Positions 1 through 11,787 are shown, counted from the first letter of the stretch. The stretch: DNA of 64,000 nucleotides from Colocasia esculenta (GCA_014218235.1 CM024758.1:105313698-105377697), one strand, 5' to 3'. Program-made: numbers and translations. Notes: a model not told the origin generated them from the letters alone.

Positions 1-1
1 A

Positions 2-943
2 AATGGACTTCCTGAAATTCACTTTAACAAAGATTTGAGCTTTTGTGATGCATGTGCACATGATAAACAAACTAAAAAATCTTTCAAATCTAAGGCACCT
101 ATAATCTCTTCAAAACCTTTTAAACTGTTGCACATGGACCTTTTTGGACCTACAAGAACACTTAGTCTCAATGGAAAACGTTTTGGCTTTGTTATTGTAG
201 ACGATTTCTCCAAGTTCACTTGGGTCAAATTTCTAGCTCATAAAAGTGAAACAATGAAAAACTTTGAAGACTTCTTTAACAAGATTGAGCATGGAAAAAT
301 AAACAAAATATGATCAATTCTTACTGATCATGGGGGAGAGTTTGATAATAATCTATTTTATGACTTCTACAGGAACCAAGGCATTGAACATAAACTCTCC
401 TCTCCAAGAACTCCAGAACAAAATGGAGTAGTGGAGAGAAAGAATAGAACCTTGGTGGAAATGGCTCACACACTTTTGGTGGAAAGTCAACTCTCAAGTA
501 GCTATTGGGCAGAAGCTATGAACACATCATGTTACATATTGAACAGAGCCATGATAAGACCTGTAATGAAGAAAACCCCATATGAACTCCTGAAAGGTAA
601 GAGACCCAACATTGGATATTTTAGAGTTTTTAGCTCCAAAGTCTTCATTTACAATAATGACAAAGTTGATCTAGACAAATTTGAAGCCAAAAGTGATGCA
701 GGAATCTTCTTAGACTATTCTGAACACTCTAGAGCCTATAGAGTGTTTAACACTAAAAATAAAACTGTGGAAGAGACTCCACATGTTATCTTTGATGAGA
801 TTTATGCAAAAATTGACAATTCAAATGTTTACAGGTATGATGATGATGAAGGAGAAATTCTTGAAGAAGAAGCTGACAAGAACTTGTCGACAGACCCAAT
901 AGAGGCTATCGACAGACCTGAACAAAATCAAAAAAATCAATAG
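2..943 (+). pseudogene. Element A integrase region of copia pol
   Basis: One reading frame holds the end of the GAG-pre-integrase zinc segment (CDAC near 50), then the catalytic core: MDLFGP with the first Asp near 136, TDHGGEF with the second Asp near 327, and NGVVERKNR with the catalytic Glu near 436. WAEAMNT and a domain up to about 820 follow, as usual in copia integrases, then an acidic linker. A TGA at 311-313 sits where CGA (Arg) is expected and a TAG ends the frame at 943. A pair of TCGAC motifs (886 and 908) lies in the linker. The N-terminal part is off the window. No frame change is seen, so decay is by nonsense only. Confidence 0.88.
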
Positions 944-1084
944 GGTGAGTCAACCATAACAAATGTCAGGTACTCAAAAGATCATCCACTTGAAAATGTC
1001 ATTGGAAATGTAAATGATAGAGTTCAAACTAGATCACACTTTAGAAATATTGTTGAATAGGATCATTTAGCATTTATTTCTCAA

Positions 1085-2102
1085 GTGGAACCTAAAAATA
1101 TTGAAGAAGCTCTAAAAGAAAACTCTTGGATAGATGCCATGCATGAAGAACTTGGGCAATTTCAAAGGAATAATGTATGGAGCTTAGTCCCTAAAACTCT
1201 GGAAATCTCAATAATTAGAACAAGATGGGTGTTTAGGAATAAGCTAAATGAAGAGGGAAAAGTTGATAGGAATAAAACTAGATTGGTTGCAAAAGGGTAC
1301 AATCAAGAATTTGGGGTAGATTTTGAAGATTCCTTTGCACCAGTAACTAGGTTTGAGGCAATAAGAATCTTGCTAGCGTATGCATGTTCCAACAAATTTA
1401 AACTATTTCAAATGGATGTCAAAATTGTCTTTCTAAATGGTTACATCAAAGAAGAAGTCTATGTTTCACAGCCAGTTGGATTTAAAATTTCTAATAAACC
1501 TAACCATGTTTACAAATTGCACAAAGCTCTCTATGGTTTGAAACATGCACCAAGAGCATGGTATGACCGATTGAGCAATTTTCTGGTTAGTAAGAATTAC
1601 TCCAGAGGTAAGGTGGACCAAACTCTCTTTACAAAATGTGTTCACAATCACATAATTGTTGTTCAAGTTTATGTGGATGACATTATTTTTGGCTCCACTA
1701 ACCCCTCACTATGTGAAGAATTTTCAAAACACATGCACAGTGAGTTTGAGATGAGCCTAATGGGAGAGTTACAATTTTTTCTTGGCTTGCAGGTCAAACA
1801 ATATGAAGATGGTTTCTTCATCAATCAAGAGAAGTATGTCAAGGAGCTACTTAAGAGGTTTCAATTCGAACAAGCTAAGCCAGCATCTACACCTATGAGC
1901 ACAAGTGTAAAACTTGAAAATGATGAAAAAGGTAAAATGGTAGATCCAAAGTAATACATAGGTATGATTGGCTCTCTCCTTTATCTTACTGCAAGTAGAC
2001 CAGACATTCAATTTAGTGTTTGTCTCTACGCTAGATATCAGTCTAGTCCCAGAGAAAGCCATGTGATTGCAGTCAAGAGGATTTTTAGATATCTCTCAGG
2101 TT
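1085..2102 (+). pseudogene. Element A reverse transcriptase and start of RNase H (left half)
   Basis: This is the same frame as the integrase. It encodes the copia RVT_2 domain: WVFRNKLNEEGK, RLVAKGYNQEFGVDF, FQMDVKIVFLNGYIKEEVYV (the usual S-A after DVK is I-V here), LYGLKHAPRAWY and the catalytic YVDDIIFG near 1,670. A TAG at 1,058-1,060 precedes it and a TAA at 1,952-1,954 interrupts it. The frame runs on through GSLLYLTASRPDI and RIFRYLS and stops where the LINE begins. The right half resumes at 8,013. Before the stops and the LINE it would have been a normal RT-RNase H region, intact in frame. Confidence 0.9.
2087..2102 (+). repeat. Left target-site duplication of the LINE
   Basis: AGATATCTCTCAGGTT is repeated at 7,997-8,012 as AGATATCTCTCAAGTT. 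It encodes the RYLS part of copia RNase H, so the duplication copies host coding sequence. Confidence 0.92.
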
Positions 2103-2263
2103 GAAATAGCACAAGTTTTGAATGTCGCTCTCTCTCTCTCTCTCTCTAGTTTTCTAGAAAGAGAAGCTCTGGTTCCTGGTAGGTGTGGTGGGCGACCTGG
2201 TTGCCCCACCGCCCTCTCGACGGTAGGCGGCCGGCCTCCTTTTTCTGTTCTTTTGGTCCAGGT

Positions 2264-3724
2264 ATGGCTGTTGTGATGGATCATGAGGATGCTGGGCCGA
2301 CTACGAGAAAACTGTCTTTTGTGCAAGCTCTTTCGGAGTCTTTGGGTCCTAAGAAGGTGATGATGCAAGTCAAGGCCCTTGTGTTTACAGATGCTGGTGA
2401 ACCTGCTGTATTCTTTTCTCATGAAGAAATAATGAAGTCTGAAGAGGTGCTCAAGAGGGTGATTATTGTGAAATGTTCTTATGGTAGGCCTTCCATTCCT
2501 GAGATTAAATCTTGTTTATCTGCAAGGCTGGGGCTCAAATCGGATTTCATAGCTAGCATTCTGAACCATCGTCATCTCCTCCTTCGCTTTGAGTCTGATG
2601 AAGACTTCCTTTTGGTTCTCCTGCGAAAGAGTTTATATATCAAAGGTTTCTTATTCATATTTTTCTGATGGTCGGCCTCTTTTGACTTTGATAAGGACCC
2701 ATCCATGATGCCTATCTGGGTTGGTTTCCCAGGTCTGCCTGTTAGTTTATATAATGAAGATTATTTGCGCTCCATTGCTAACAACATGGGACAGGTTTTT
2801 CGCATCCATGAGGCCACTCTGGCTTGGACACAAACCGCAGAGGCTTTAGTCTGTATAGATGTGGATATTGCTGCTCCTCTCTAGGACAAAATATGGATTG
2901 GTTATGGTGAACAGGGGTTCTGGCAGAATGTTAATTATCACATGGTTCCTCCCTTATGCAAATTTTGCTATCGTATCGGCCATGGTGAAGATTCATGTCA
3001 CAAGAAGAACAAGAGTAATATGCTGAATCAGGTGACCCAAGAAGCTGGTGCAATTGGGGTTGTGGCTCAGACTACTCAAGAGTGGAGGCCAGTTTGAGGA
3101 TCCAAGAAAAAGATGGTGGCTATTAGCTCTGAGATTCCGATTAGTAACGCTTTTGACCGTTTGAGAGAGGATGTTGTTGATCCTATTGCGGCTAATGTTG
3201 ATATCAATGATGGTGGGAACGAGGTTGTCCCTGTTAGCCATATCTTGGCCTCCTCTAAGGAAAATTTTCGTGAGCAATCATCTATCGTTGATGTTGTGCA
3301 TGTTCCAAAGTCCAACTGTACTATTCCTGTGGAATAGTTAAATCAGAGGGAGTTGCATGTTCATGCCGACGATGATCATTTACGTGTGCATGGTGTTATT
3401 CCATCTAATGATCATGATCGTTGTATGGGGACTTCAGGTTTAGCTGCGCCGCCGCCGGTGGCGACCATGCATGGCGGGCCTTCCGCCGGAGGGAAGGACG
3501 ATGGTAAGTCTCATTATTTAGCAGTTGAGTCCTCGTGTGGTAGCCCAGCTACCAAGGTGCCGTTCCAGGAAACTTCCCAGGTTTCATTAAAGGTAACTGC
3601 TGAAAACTTGCTAATGCCTCCTGTCACAATTGCTAAAGAACATGGTACGTTTTTAACGAATGGTATCCACACGAGATCAAAGGCCAAAGCTGCCGCAGCA
3701 CACTGTGGGTATGTTTCCTCATGA
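2264..3724 (+). pseudogene. LINE ORF1, nucleic-acid-binding protein
   Basis: The frame starts MAVVMDHEDAGP and follows the layout of plant L1 ORF1 proteins. An N-terminal domain like DUF4283 (LRFESDEDFLLVLLRKS, then PIWVGFPGLPVSLYNEDYL) is followed by a CCHC knuckle CKFCYRIGHGEDSCHK near 2,960-3,005 and a variable tail. The product would coat LINE RNA. The frame is kept to 3,724 but is cut by stops near 2,666, 2,881, 3,096 and 3,335. It ends on the TGA of ATGA, which also supplies the ORF2 start, so reinitiation or coupled translation is the likely way ORF2 was read (inference). Confidence 0.82.
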
Positions 3725-6700
3725 TTAATAATTTATTATTTTGGAATATTAGGGGCCTCTCTAACAAGGCCTCTAAATGTGCTCTTAAGTTTTTGGTTAA
3801 GAGAAATAAAATTCAGTTCTTGGCTATTTTTGAGCTGAAATTGGACCTACATAAACCTTCTCGGATTTGCAACTATCTTCATATGGACCACTGTGTTGAT
3901 GATATCCACATGGATTCTAAGATTTGGATTTTTTACAATCAACCGTTCTCTTTCAAGCTTATTTTGTATACCTCCCAGTATGTTACGGGTTTGGCCCTCA
4001 AGGATGGGTCTCCTTTGATTTTGATCACTTCTGTTTATGCTAGCTGTCAACTATGTGATAGAAGAATTTTGTTTGATGATGTTCTAGCTCTAGTGGATGC
4101 TGTCAATGTCCCTTGGTTAGTTGGAGGTGATTTTAATTCTATTGTTCAGAATTCTGAGAAAAAAGGTGGTCTTTTGCTCAACACCACATCCATGCTTGAG
4201 TTCAACGCTTTCATTTCTGCTTGTGGACTTTTGGATGTTGGTTTTAAGGGTTCTCCTTATACCTGGACAAATAAAAGAATTGGTTCTCATTCTATTAAGG
4301 CTAGGATGGATAGATTGCTTGTGGATAATAGGTGTGCTGTGGCTTTTCCTGGGTGTTCTGTGCAGCATCTTTCTTGTGGCCCCTCTGATCATGCTCCATT
4401 ATTAATTCAGTTGCATAATGTGTATTCTCAGCCATCTCGCTTTATCTTTCAGAACATGTGGACCAAGCATGATACCTTTTTGGATTGTGTTAAAGGTGCT
4501 TGGACTTCTGAGGACAGGTGGTATCCTAATCCCTTCTACAAGCTTCAAGATAAGCTTAGGGCTGTCAAAATTGCTTTGAGACATTGGAATAAAACTATTT
4601 TTTGCCACATTGATGATAACATTAAGAAAGCTGAGGTGCACATTGCCGGTTGTTAGTAACGGTTTGATGATTCACCTACTACTACTAATCGCTCTCTCTT
4701 GAATGAAGCTAATGCTCAACTTAGGCAGATTTTACATTGCCAGGAGATCTTTTGGTGCCAAAAATCAAGAATTCAGTGGTTAGAGGAGGGTGATAGAAAC
4801 ACAGCTTTTTACCATGTGGCAGTTAAGAGTTGATAGAGCAGAAATTATATTCATAGGCTGAGGATTGATGGCCATTGGTGTGATGATCAAGATACTATAA
4901 AGTCTGCGGCTGAGCATTTCTTTGCTACCCTTTTGTCCACTGAACATCATGTTATTGATAACCAGCTCCTCAATTATATCCCAAATCTTATTTCCAATCA
5001 GGATAACCAGATGCTCACTGCTATTCCTACTGATGAGGAGGTGAGGCTTGCTGTTTGGAGTATGAAAGGTGATAGTGCACCGGGACCTGATGGATTTACT
5101 GGGAATTTTTACACTGCTTGCTGGGACTTTCTTGGTAAGGATGTGACTGAGGCGGTTTGTGGTTTTTTTGCTAGCTACCCTCTTCTGAGGGGTGTTTCTT
5201 CTTCTATCATTGCTTTAATCCCTAAGGTGGATAATCCTAGCACTTTTAGTGATTACCACCCCATTAGTCTTTGTAATTTTTGCTATAAGATTGTGTATGT
5301 TATCATAAGTAAAAGGCATTCTTCCCTTTTGCCTACAATTATTTCCATGGAGTAGGGAGCTTTTGTCAAAGGTAGAAATATCATGGATAATGTCTTCTTG
5401 GCAAGGCAGTTGGCTGCTAATTTGGGTAGGAAGGTACGTGGTCATAACGTCATCTTCAAACTTGATATGATGAAAGCCTATGATAGGGTGGAATGGGACT
5501 TTCTTTTGGCTGTTCTCCGCAAGTTTGGTTTCTCTGCTAGATTCACATCTCTTTTAGCCATGCTTATATCTAATTGCTGGTTTTCGGTCTTATTTAATGG
5601 TGCTCTTGCTAGTTATTTTAAGTCCTCCAGAGGTCTTCGTCAGGGTGACCCTCTTGCGCCTGCTCTTTGCATTATTATGGAGGAAACATTGAGCAGGGGG
5701 CTGCGCATGCTCCTGGATAGCCGGGTAATCAGTTCCTACTCGGGACCAAGAGGGTGCAGGGCCATGTCTCATGTTCTTTATGCTGATGATGCTCTAATTT
5801 TCCTCAACTGTCAGGCTGCTAATATCTGTAAAATCATGAATTTCTTGAAGATTTATGAGGGGTCTTCAGGTCAAAGGATTAATCATGGGAAAAGCTCTTT
5901 TCTTATTGCGAAGAACGCCCCCATCCAGCTGGCTTCTAAAATCACTCGTATGACTGGCTTTCATCATCAAAGGAATGTTATGAATTATCTTGGTGTGCCT
6001 ATCAAGCAGGGTAGAACCGTTATTGCTGATTACAGGTCGTTGATGGATAGAATTAATGTTAGAATTGGTTCTTGGAAATCAAGGTTTCTGTCCAAGGCTG
6101 GTAGATTAACTCTGGTTAATTCTGTGCTTTCTTCTATGCCAGTTTACCTTGCTACTAGGTCTGCTATTCCTAAAACTGTCCTTCACTACATTGAGCATCT
6201 TTGTGCTGCCTTTTTTTGGGGCAGTTCTGCCTATGACAAGCATAGGCACTGGGTCACTTTGGCGACTCTTCAAAAACCAATTTTGGAAGGTGGTCTCGGT
6301 GGGAGAAGCCTCTGGCATGTTCAGATGTCTATGGTCATCAAGCTTCATTGGAATATCTTCCATGGTTCTTCTCTGTGGGCCTGCTATGCTAAAGGAAGAT
6401 CCTTTCATAATGGTCATCTTATTTCCCATCCGCATGGTATTTCTAAGAAGCTGTTTTATGATGCTTATGATATTGTTATGCAACACACAAGATGAGTGCT
6501 GGGTAATGGTGGTAGTATCAGATTCTTCGATGATCTTTGGTTTGGTGAAAAGCTGCTTAGAGAGCTCTTATCCCTCCCTTCTCAGGAGGCTTCACCTACT
6601 GTTCAGGAGGTTTTTCTAAATCACCAGCATCCTTTTCGTTACCTTATTCCTCAGGGTCTCAAGGAGCTGCAGCTTTCTTCCTATGAAGACTTTACTGTTT

Positions 6701-7830
6701 GGACAGCTACCGGTTCTGGTAATTTTTCTATTAAGAGTGCTTATGACTTGGTCCGTTATCATGGTGTTAAAAGGTCGCCTCTCCTTTGCATTTGGCACCA
6801 ACAATTTAGTAGGCGGGCTTCTTTGTTTGCCTGGCTTCTTCTCCACAGAGCAGTCCCATTTGATAATCATATTATTGAGTGTGGTATTCCCCTTCCATCC
6901 CGGTGTTGTTGTTGCAAGTGTCCTCAAGTTGAGGATTTGAACCATTTGTTTGTGCACAGTGATCTTGCTAAGACTCTATGGTCATGGGTCGCCCCTCTCC
7001 TCCAGCCTGGTCTCGAAATTCATATGAATATTTCTTTGCGTCTGTGGGACATTATTAAGGTGAGCAACATCAACAATCCTCATGGTTTCATTTCCATTTA
7101 TTGTTCCATTCTCATTATTTGGGTGGTTTGGAAGATTAGATGCAAAATGAAGTTTGAACAGGTTGGTTATTCAGTTAATCTCCTAAGACAAAATATTCAT
7201 CTGTTAGTTACTACTGCTATTCATAAAATAGTCTTCAAAGAGACCGCCACACCTCAGCAATTGGCAGCGATCAGTGAGTTGGGTTTTGTTGTTCAGCCTT
7301 CTGTCAAGTTGTGCAAATTGGTCAGATGGATCCTGCCATTACAAGGTTTTCTTCTTAATGTTGATGGTGCTTCTAAAGGAAACCTGGGTCCTTGTGGGGG
7401 TGGTGGCATTGTAAGAAATGCTATTGGTTCTGTTGTCCTTGCTTTCTCTCATTTTTATGGTACTGGAAACAGCCTCCTTGCTGAAGCCCGTGCGATGTGT
7501 GATGGTGTGCAATTGGCAGTGGAGAGAGGGATTCTTGTTGATCAGATTTGCTCGGACTCTATGATTCTGGTGAACTCTCTTCGAATGGGGATTGCTCCTT
7601 CTTGGACTTGTTATAGGTGGTGGAGGTTTGTCTTAGATTTTGTTCAGCAGAATAGAGTTCGAGTCTATCATGTTTACAGGGAAGCAAATCAGGTGGCGGA
7701 TGCTTTGGCCACCTTTGCATGCAATGCTCGTTGTAATGAGGTGTTTTCCTCTTCCACCCAGCTCCCATGGCCTTGTTTTCCTGCTCTCGTTGGGGATCGT
7801 CTGGGTCTTGGGAACTTTAGAGTTGGTTAA
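3721..7830 (+). pseudogene. LINE ORF2: endonuclease, reverse transcriptase, RNase H
   Basis: One frame of 4.1 kb. The AP-type endonuclease starts WNIRGLSNKASK, with VGGDFNSI near 4,120 and SDHAPLL near 4,385. The reverse transcriptase spans about 5,000-6,250 (APGPDGFTGNFY, KLDMMKAYDRVEWDF, SRGLRQGDPLAP and the catalytic YADDALIF near 5,780). A zf-RVT region with a CCCCKCP cluster is near 6,900. An RVT_3 RNase H begins NVDGASKGNLGPCGGGG near 7,360, with AEARA and ANQVADALA. Such RNase H domains are known in plant L1 elements. Stops at 4,654, 4,831-4,836 (two), 5,353 and 6,493 make it non-functional. All can be explained by C-to-T or G-to-A changes. Confidence 0.92.
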
Positions 7831-7996
7831 CTCTTTTGTACCTTTTAGGGGTATGCCCCATAGATCTTGTATCTTCATTCTTTATATATATAATCTGGTG
7901 TAGCAGGTGTCGCCTGGAGGAGTGATCCCATTTCACCCTGCTGGGGTGGAATGCACTCGACTGGTGCTGATCCTGTTGCATTTTTTTTTTTTTTAA
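7831..7996 (+). other. LINE 3' UTR with terminal T tract
   Basis: About 150 bases of non-coding sequence, then 14 consecutive T (7,981-7,994), then AA and the target duplication. A canonical L1 in this orientation would end in A. Confidence 0.75.
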
Positions 7997-8012
7997 AGAT
8001 ATCTCTCAAGTT
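7997..8012 (+). repeat. Right target-site duplication of the LINE
   Basis: Matches 2,087-2,102 at 15 of 16 positions and follows the T tract directly. The copia frame resumes here with RYLSSSFDLGLWYP. Confidence 0.92.
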
Positions 8013-8509
8013 CATTTGATTTGGGTTTGTGGTACCCAGTTGGTTGCAATGTTGATTTAATTTCATATTCTGATGCTGACTATGCTGGTTGCAAAATTGA
8101 TAGGAAAAGCACTAGTGGATATTGTCAATTTCTATGAGGTTGCATAGTTTTGTCGGCATCCAAGAAGCAACACTCAGTTGCACTTTCCACTACAGAAGCA
8201 GAATACGTTGCTACAGGGAGCTGTGCAGCTCAGGTGTTGTGGATCAAGAGTCAATTGTGTGATTACAATATTGACATTGGATGCACACCTATCTTATGTG
8301 ACAACACTAGTGCCATCAATCTTTCAAAAAATCCAATTCAACACTCTAGAACAAAACACATTGAAATAAGACATCATTTTCTGAGAGATGAGGTTGCCAA
8401 CAAGAACCTGGAACTTAACTTCATTCCAACTGAAAAACAAGTGGCTGATATATTTACAAAACCATTGGCAGAAGATAGGTTTATATCACTGAGAAGGGAA
8501 CTAGGCTAA
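8013..8509 (+). pseudogene. Element A RNase H (right half)
   Basis: Continuation of copia RNase H after the LINE: DLGLWYPVGC, SDADYAGC, RKSTSGY, then SKKQHSVALSTTEAEYVA, DNTSAINLSKNPI and the terminal QHSRTKHIEIRHHF and ADIFTKPL. It ends RRELG before a TAA at 8,507-8,509. A TGA at about 8,135 replaces a Gly codon in the FLGG motif. Acidic residues of the RNase H fold (D in SDADY, E in TTEAEY, D in LCDNTS) are present. Together with 1,085-2,102 this makes one nonsense-damaged RT-RNase H. Confidence 0.9.
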
Positions 8510-9010
8510 TGCAAGCTTCAATGAAACTCATGCTAAATTCATGAATAATTGACCGTTTGTGTAGTGACTATGTGGTATATCAAATAGTGAAATGTGGAAG
8601 GACAAGTTAGGCTTGTCCGAAAACTATCATTATGCGTGAGAAAAATTCTCCGCCAAGTATCAATAGTCTTCTTCTACATAAAGGTCATCAAGAAAAAATA
8701 AAATCTCAAAAATAATTTCAATTGGCCTCTTTCAGTCTTTGCAAGTTTCTTTCTTCAAATGAATAGCATGTTGGTGTTGCTTGATCATGTTTGTACTCTC
8801 TTTGTGCAAACTGCTTGACATGAACATCTCTGAATTGCTTAAATACCCATTTCAATACAATGCATACATTATGGGGGAGTAAGTCAAAAAGCATTTTTGA
8901 GTGAAATGCTTGAGGGACATTCCTTCATATCAATCTTGTCATCAACTCCCTCTAAGTTTGTCAACAGATGATCATTCTTCACAGGCTTCGATTCTGTAAA
9001 CTCAGCAGCT

Positions 9011-9110
9011 GTCGACAGGCATGAACCTTGCTGTCGACAGATCATTGTTCCCAGAACCCTCCATTTGTTGTTTCTCAGTGCCTATCGACAGCCACACTTC
9101 ACCTGTCGAC
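9011..9110 (+). promoter_or_regulatory. Two phased TCGAC motif pairs, element A internal
   Basis: GTCGAC at 9,011 and 9,033 (22 bp apart), then ATCGAC at 9,084 and GTCGAC at 9,105 (21 bp apart). Most are embedded in CTGTCGACAG palindromes. The same paired arrangement recurs in this element's LTR and at 886/908. Function unknown. Confidence 0.6.
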
Positions 9111-9550
9111 AGACACTGCATTCTTTTGAGTTCCCCTCAGTTGAGTTCCAATTTGAATGAGAGTGTTCATTATCTTATTAAAAGGGGAGAATTGGGAACT
9201 TATGCTTAATTACAACCTTTCATACTTACATAGTAGAAAAGACATTGACTTAATCACAATGATTTTGAAATAATGCTCTGTGACTGAGTCTAGGTTGTAT
9301 CATCTAGAACACACTGAACAAATCTAATGGCTTTAAAACGACTCTATTAAATAACATCTTTGTGGATGCTCTTATTTCTGAAATGGTTTGGCAAGTAATA
9401 AGACTCTTGAACTTACTATTCTCAATTGACTTCTAACCTCAAACATTCCTTGAACTTGATGTTTCAATCAAAAAGAGGAGAAAAGCTACATATTTCTTAA
9501 AAAATAAAAATATAAAAAAAGGGGGAAGGCAAAGCAATGATAGGTTACAT

Positions 9551-9699
9551 ACTGAGTAACCGGGGACATTGGCATCACAAATGTCTGTCTTCACGTCAAA
9601 AAGTCAAACTATCAACTCTGTAAAATGGTATGATGGTTAACTGCACTGAGTAACTGGGGGTAAGGGCATCACAAATGTCTACCTTCATGCCAAAAGGTG
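9551..9699 (+). repeat. Duplicated ACTGAGTAAC segment
   Basis: Two diverged copies of a roughly 54-bp segment (9,551-9,604 and 9,645-9,699). Each starts ACTGAGTAAC, has GGCATCACAAATGTCT in the middle and ends TTCAYGYCAAAARGT. A third relative lies at the same place in element C (56,038-56,094). Confidence 0.75.
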
Positions 9700-10373
9700 T
9701 ATATAAACTGAATTACCACTTACCCCAAAGGGACATGAACATCCATGCAACACTGAAATAGAGTGTAGCCTCCATGAATTTAATCAAGATCAAATCTCAT
9801 GTTTCTTATCAAATGCTAACTTGAATATTAATTTAAAGCATCAACTAAACATCACACCACCAAGACATAAGTAACTCTTCAAAGATTTTATTCAATGGGT
9901 TATCTTATAATCATCTGCTTTTGTAAGGTGTTTTCTATATGCTACATTAATCAAGATTCCCGGACTATTATCTCCAAACCATTGTGTCAAATAAAATGTG
10001 TTAATACTATTATGTATGACAATTTGTAATGAGTGTATCTTACAGTTCTCACTCTTAAAATTTGTTCTGAACACTCATTCTCAATTCAAAATTGTCAAAA
10101 TCCCTTTCTGGACAAACTTGAACCAGTTCACATTCTGTCCGATTCTTGTGGCCCCTTCCATTTGAAATGGGTTTTAAATAGCCCTACAGGTTAGCCCACG
10201 ACCCTTCACCCCCTCACCTTCCTTCAAACGTTGCTTCCCTTCCTTTTTAAACCCCAACCCTTCCTCTCTTCAAATGCACCCTCTCCATCCTCTCCCTCTG
10301 CTACTGCTCTTATTCTTCTTTGTTCCTCCTCCTGATCCATCTGCTCTCCTAATCCCTCTACCCCACATCCACC

Positions 10374-11616
10374 ATGTCTACTCGGAAGAAGATGGTTGCT
10401 TCATGTCAACGATACTCCTCGCAAAAAGCCGGCGACAGCTCTAGGGCTCCGACAGAGCGAAGAAGTAAGCACAGGGCCGACCGCAACCCCGAGCTCGACG
10501 TCCCACCGAACATGAATCTACATAGGGTTTGTGGCATATTCAAGATGTTTGTGCAGCCCCGCTATGTGGACTTCCCTTCCCTTGAAGACATGTTCGAAGG
10601 AATGGAACCTCTCTTCGCCCGACAAGGCTGGATTCCATTCTTGAAGTCTCAGAAGAAGTATTCCCCCATGGCTGTCACCGAGTTCTTCAACAATCTGGGG
10701 ATGACAGATGATCAGGACCTCTACACCACTGTCAAGGGTATCACTTTCCAACTCACCCCCAATCTGTTCAGTCGTGCCCTGTAAATACCCAACTCGGGGG
10801 CTGATATTCTTCAAACTCACCTCAATGCTTCTCAATATCATATCCTCATCACCCAACAGCCCTATGATTCCACCAAGGCCATTGCTAAACTGAATGCCAA
10901 TACATTTCCCCCACTCCATCAGATGATCCATCACATCTTTACTACCCTCATTGCTCCCAAGGATGGTAGTCGGGAACTTGTTACCGAAGTCCATAAAAAT
11001 CTATTCTTCTACTTCCTTTAGGATCAGCAAATCAACTTTCCCAACCTCATGCTTGAACTCATTAAGCAGTGCTACACCAATCCTAGAAGGTCAATGCCCT
11101 ATGCTTGTCCCATCACCTCCATCCTCTCCTTTTTTGGAATTCCAATTACTGCGTGTGAGTCTGTCACCCTAAAGATAAGGAGTGCATATGACATCACCAC
11201 AGCTCATAGGATGGGCTACAAGATGATCGATGGCAGAGTGGACTCTCAAAGGGCAAGAAGCGGAAGATGAGCAAGATTCAGATGAAGAAGAGGGCAGTGA
11301 AGATGTACCACCTCCAGAACACATGAATGTCTCGGGTGGTGATGAAGATGTACCACAATTCCCTACTAAGCAAGACACTCATCCTACACCTCAAGCTCTA
11401 GTCCCTGACGACTTGAAACAATTCTTTGCTGATCAACTACTTCAGTTCACCCAAAACATCAACAATAGATTTGATCAGCTTACTCAACTTGTGAACACTA
11501 GGATGGATGCACTTGAGGACAATCAAGCTCAACTTCAGAGGCAACTAAAAAGTTTATCTTCTTTTGGTGTTCAAGGACCAAGTCGTCCCACTCCTCCTGG
11601 GGATGACAATCTTTAG
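10374..11616 (+). pseudogene. Element A ORF3 (Sirevirus extra ORF)
   Basis: The frame from MSTRKKMVAS shows a basic Ser/Arg-rich N-terminus. A central domain follows (GWIPFLKSQKKYSPMAVTEF, then NANTFPPLHQMIHHIFTTLI, MPYACPITSILSFFGIP) that clearly matches ORF3 of element C at 57,300-57,860. An acidic, Gln/Pro-containing tail near 11,230-11,616 has a leucine/glutamine-rich stretch that looks like a coiled coil. Stops at 10,782 (TAA) and 11,021 (TAG) and a frame change near 11,255 break it. The domain resembles the 'putative plant transposon protein' family. I see no signal peptide or membrane segment, so 'envelope-like' is not supported here. Confidence 0.75.
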
Positions 11617-11787
11617 AAATGTATAGGGTGCATTTCCTTATTGATGGGCAAATGGGTTGTTAGGATGTCATGTCAGTTCAATTTTCATCTTTTGCAATGT
11701 AATGTGTCTAAAGGACTATCTTATCAATGAAATCACATTTTGTCTCTTCACTGATCTCGTGCATTTTCTATCTTTTTGAATGTTGTC

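Larger units (their letters stand above)
2103..7996 (+). mobile_element. L1-type LINE inserted in element A RNase H
   Basis: A non-LTR retrotransposon of about 5.9 kb in the same orientation as its host element. Both ORFs are present with a 5' leader of about 160 bp that includes a CT repeat (about 2,126-2,149), so it looks near full length. It is flanked by a 16-bp target duplication with one mismatch (2,087-2,102 and 7,997-8,012). Removing it would reconnect the copia RNase H frame. ORF1 and ORF2 overlap in ATGA at 3,721-3,724. Every break I found is an in-frame stop; I saw no frame change over 5 kb. The 3' end is a run of 14 T (7,981-7,994), not A. Confidence 0.93.
8510..10373 (+). other. 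Element A non-coding region between pol and ORF3
   Basis: No convincing gene in about 1.9 kb. It holds a GGGGGAG purine tract near 8,873, two TCGAC motif pairs (9,011-9,110), two copies of an ACTGAGTAAC segment (9,551 and 9,645) also found in element C, and a pyrimidine-rich leader (10,200-10,370) before ORF3. In Sireviruses this region would have to supply the signals for making ORF3. I see no clear promoter. Confidence 0.7.
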
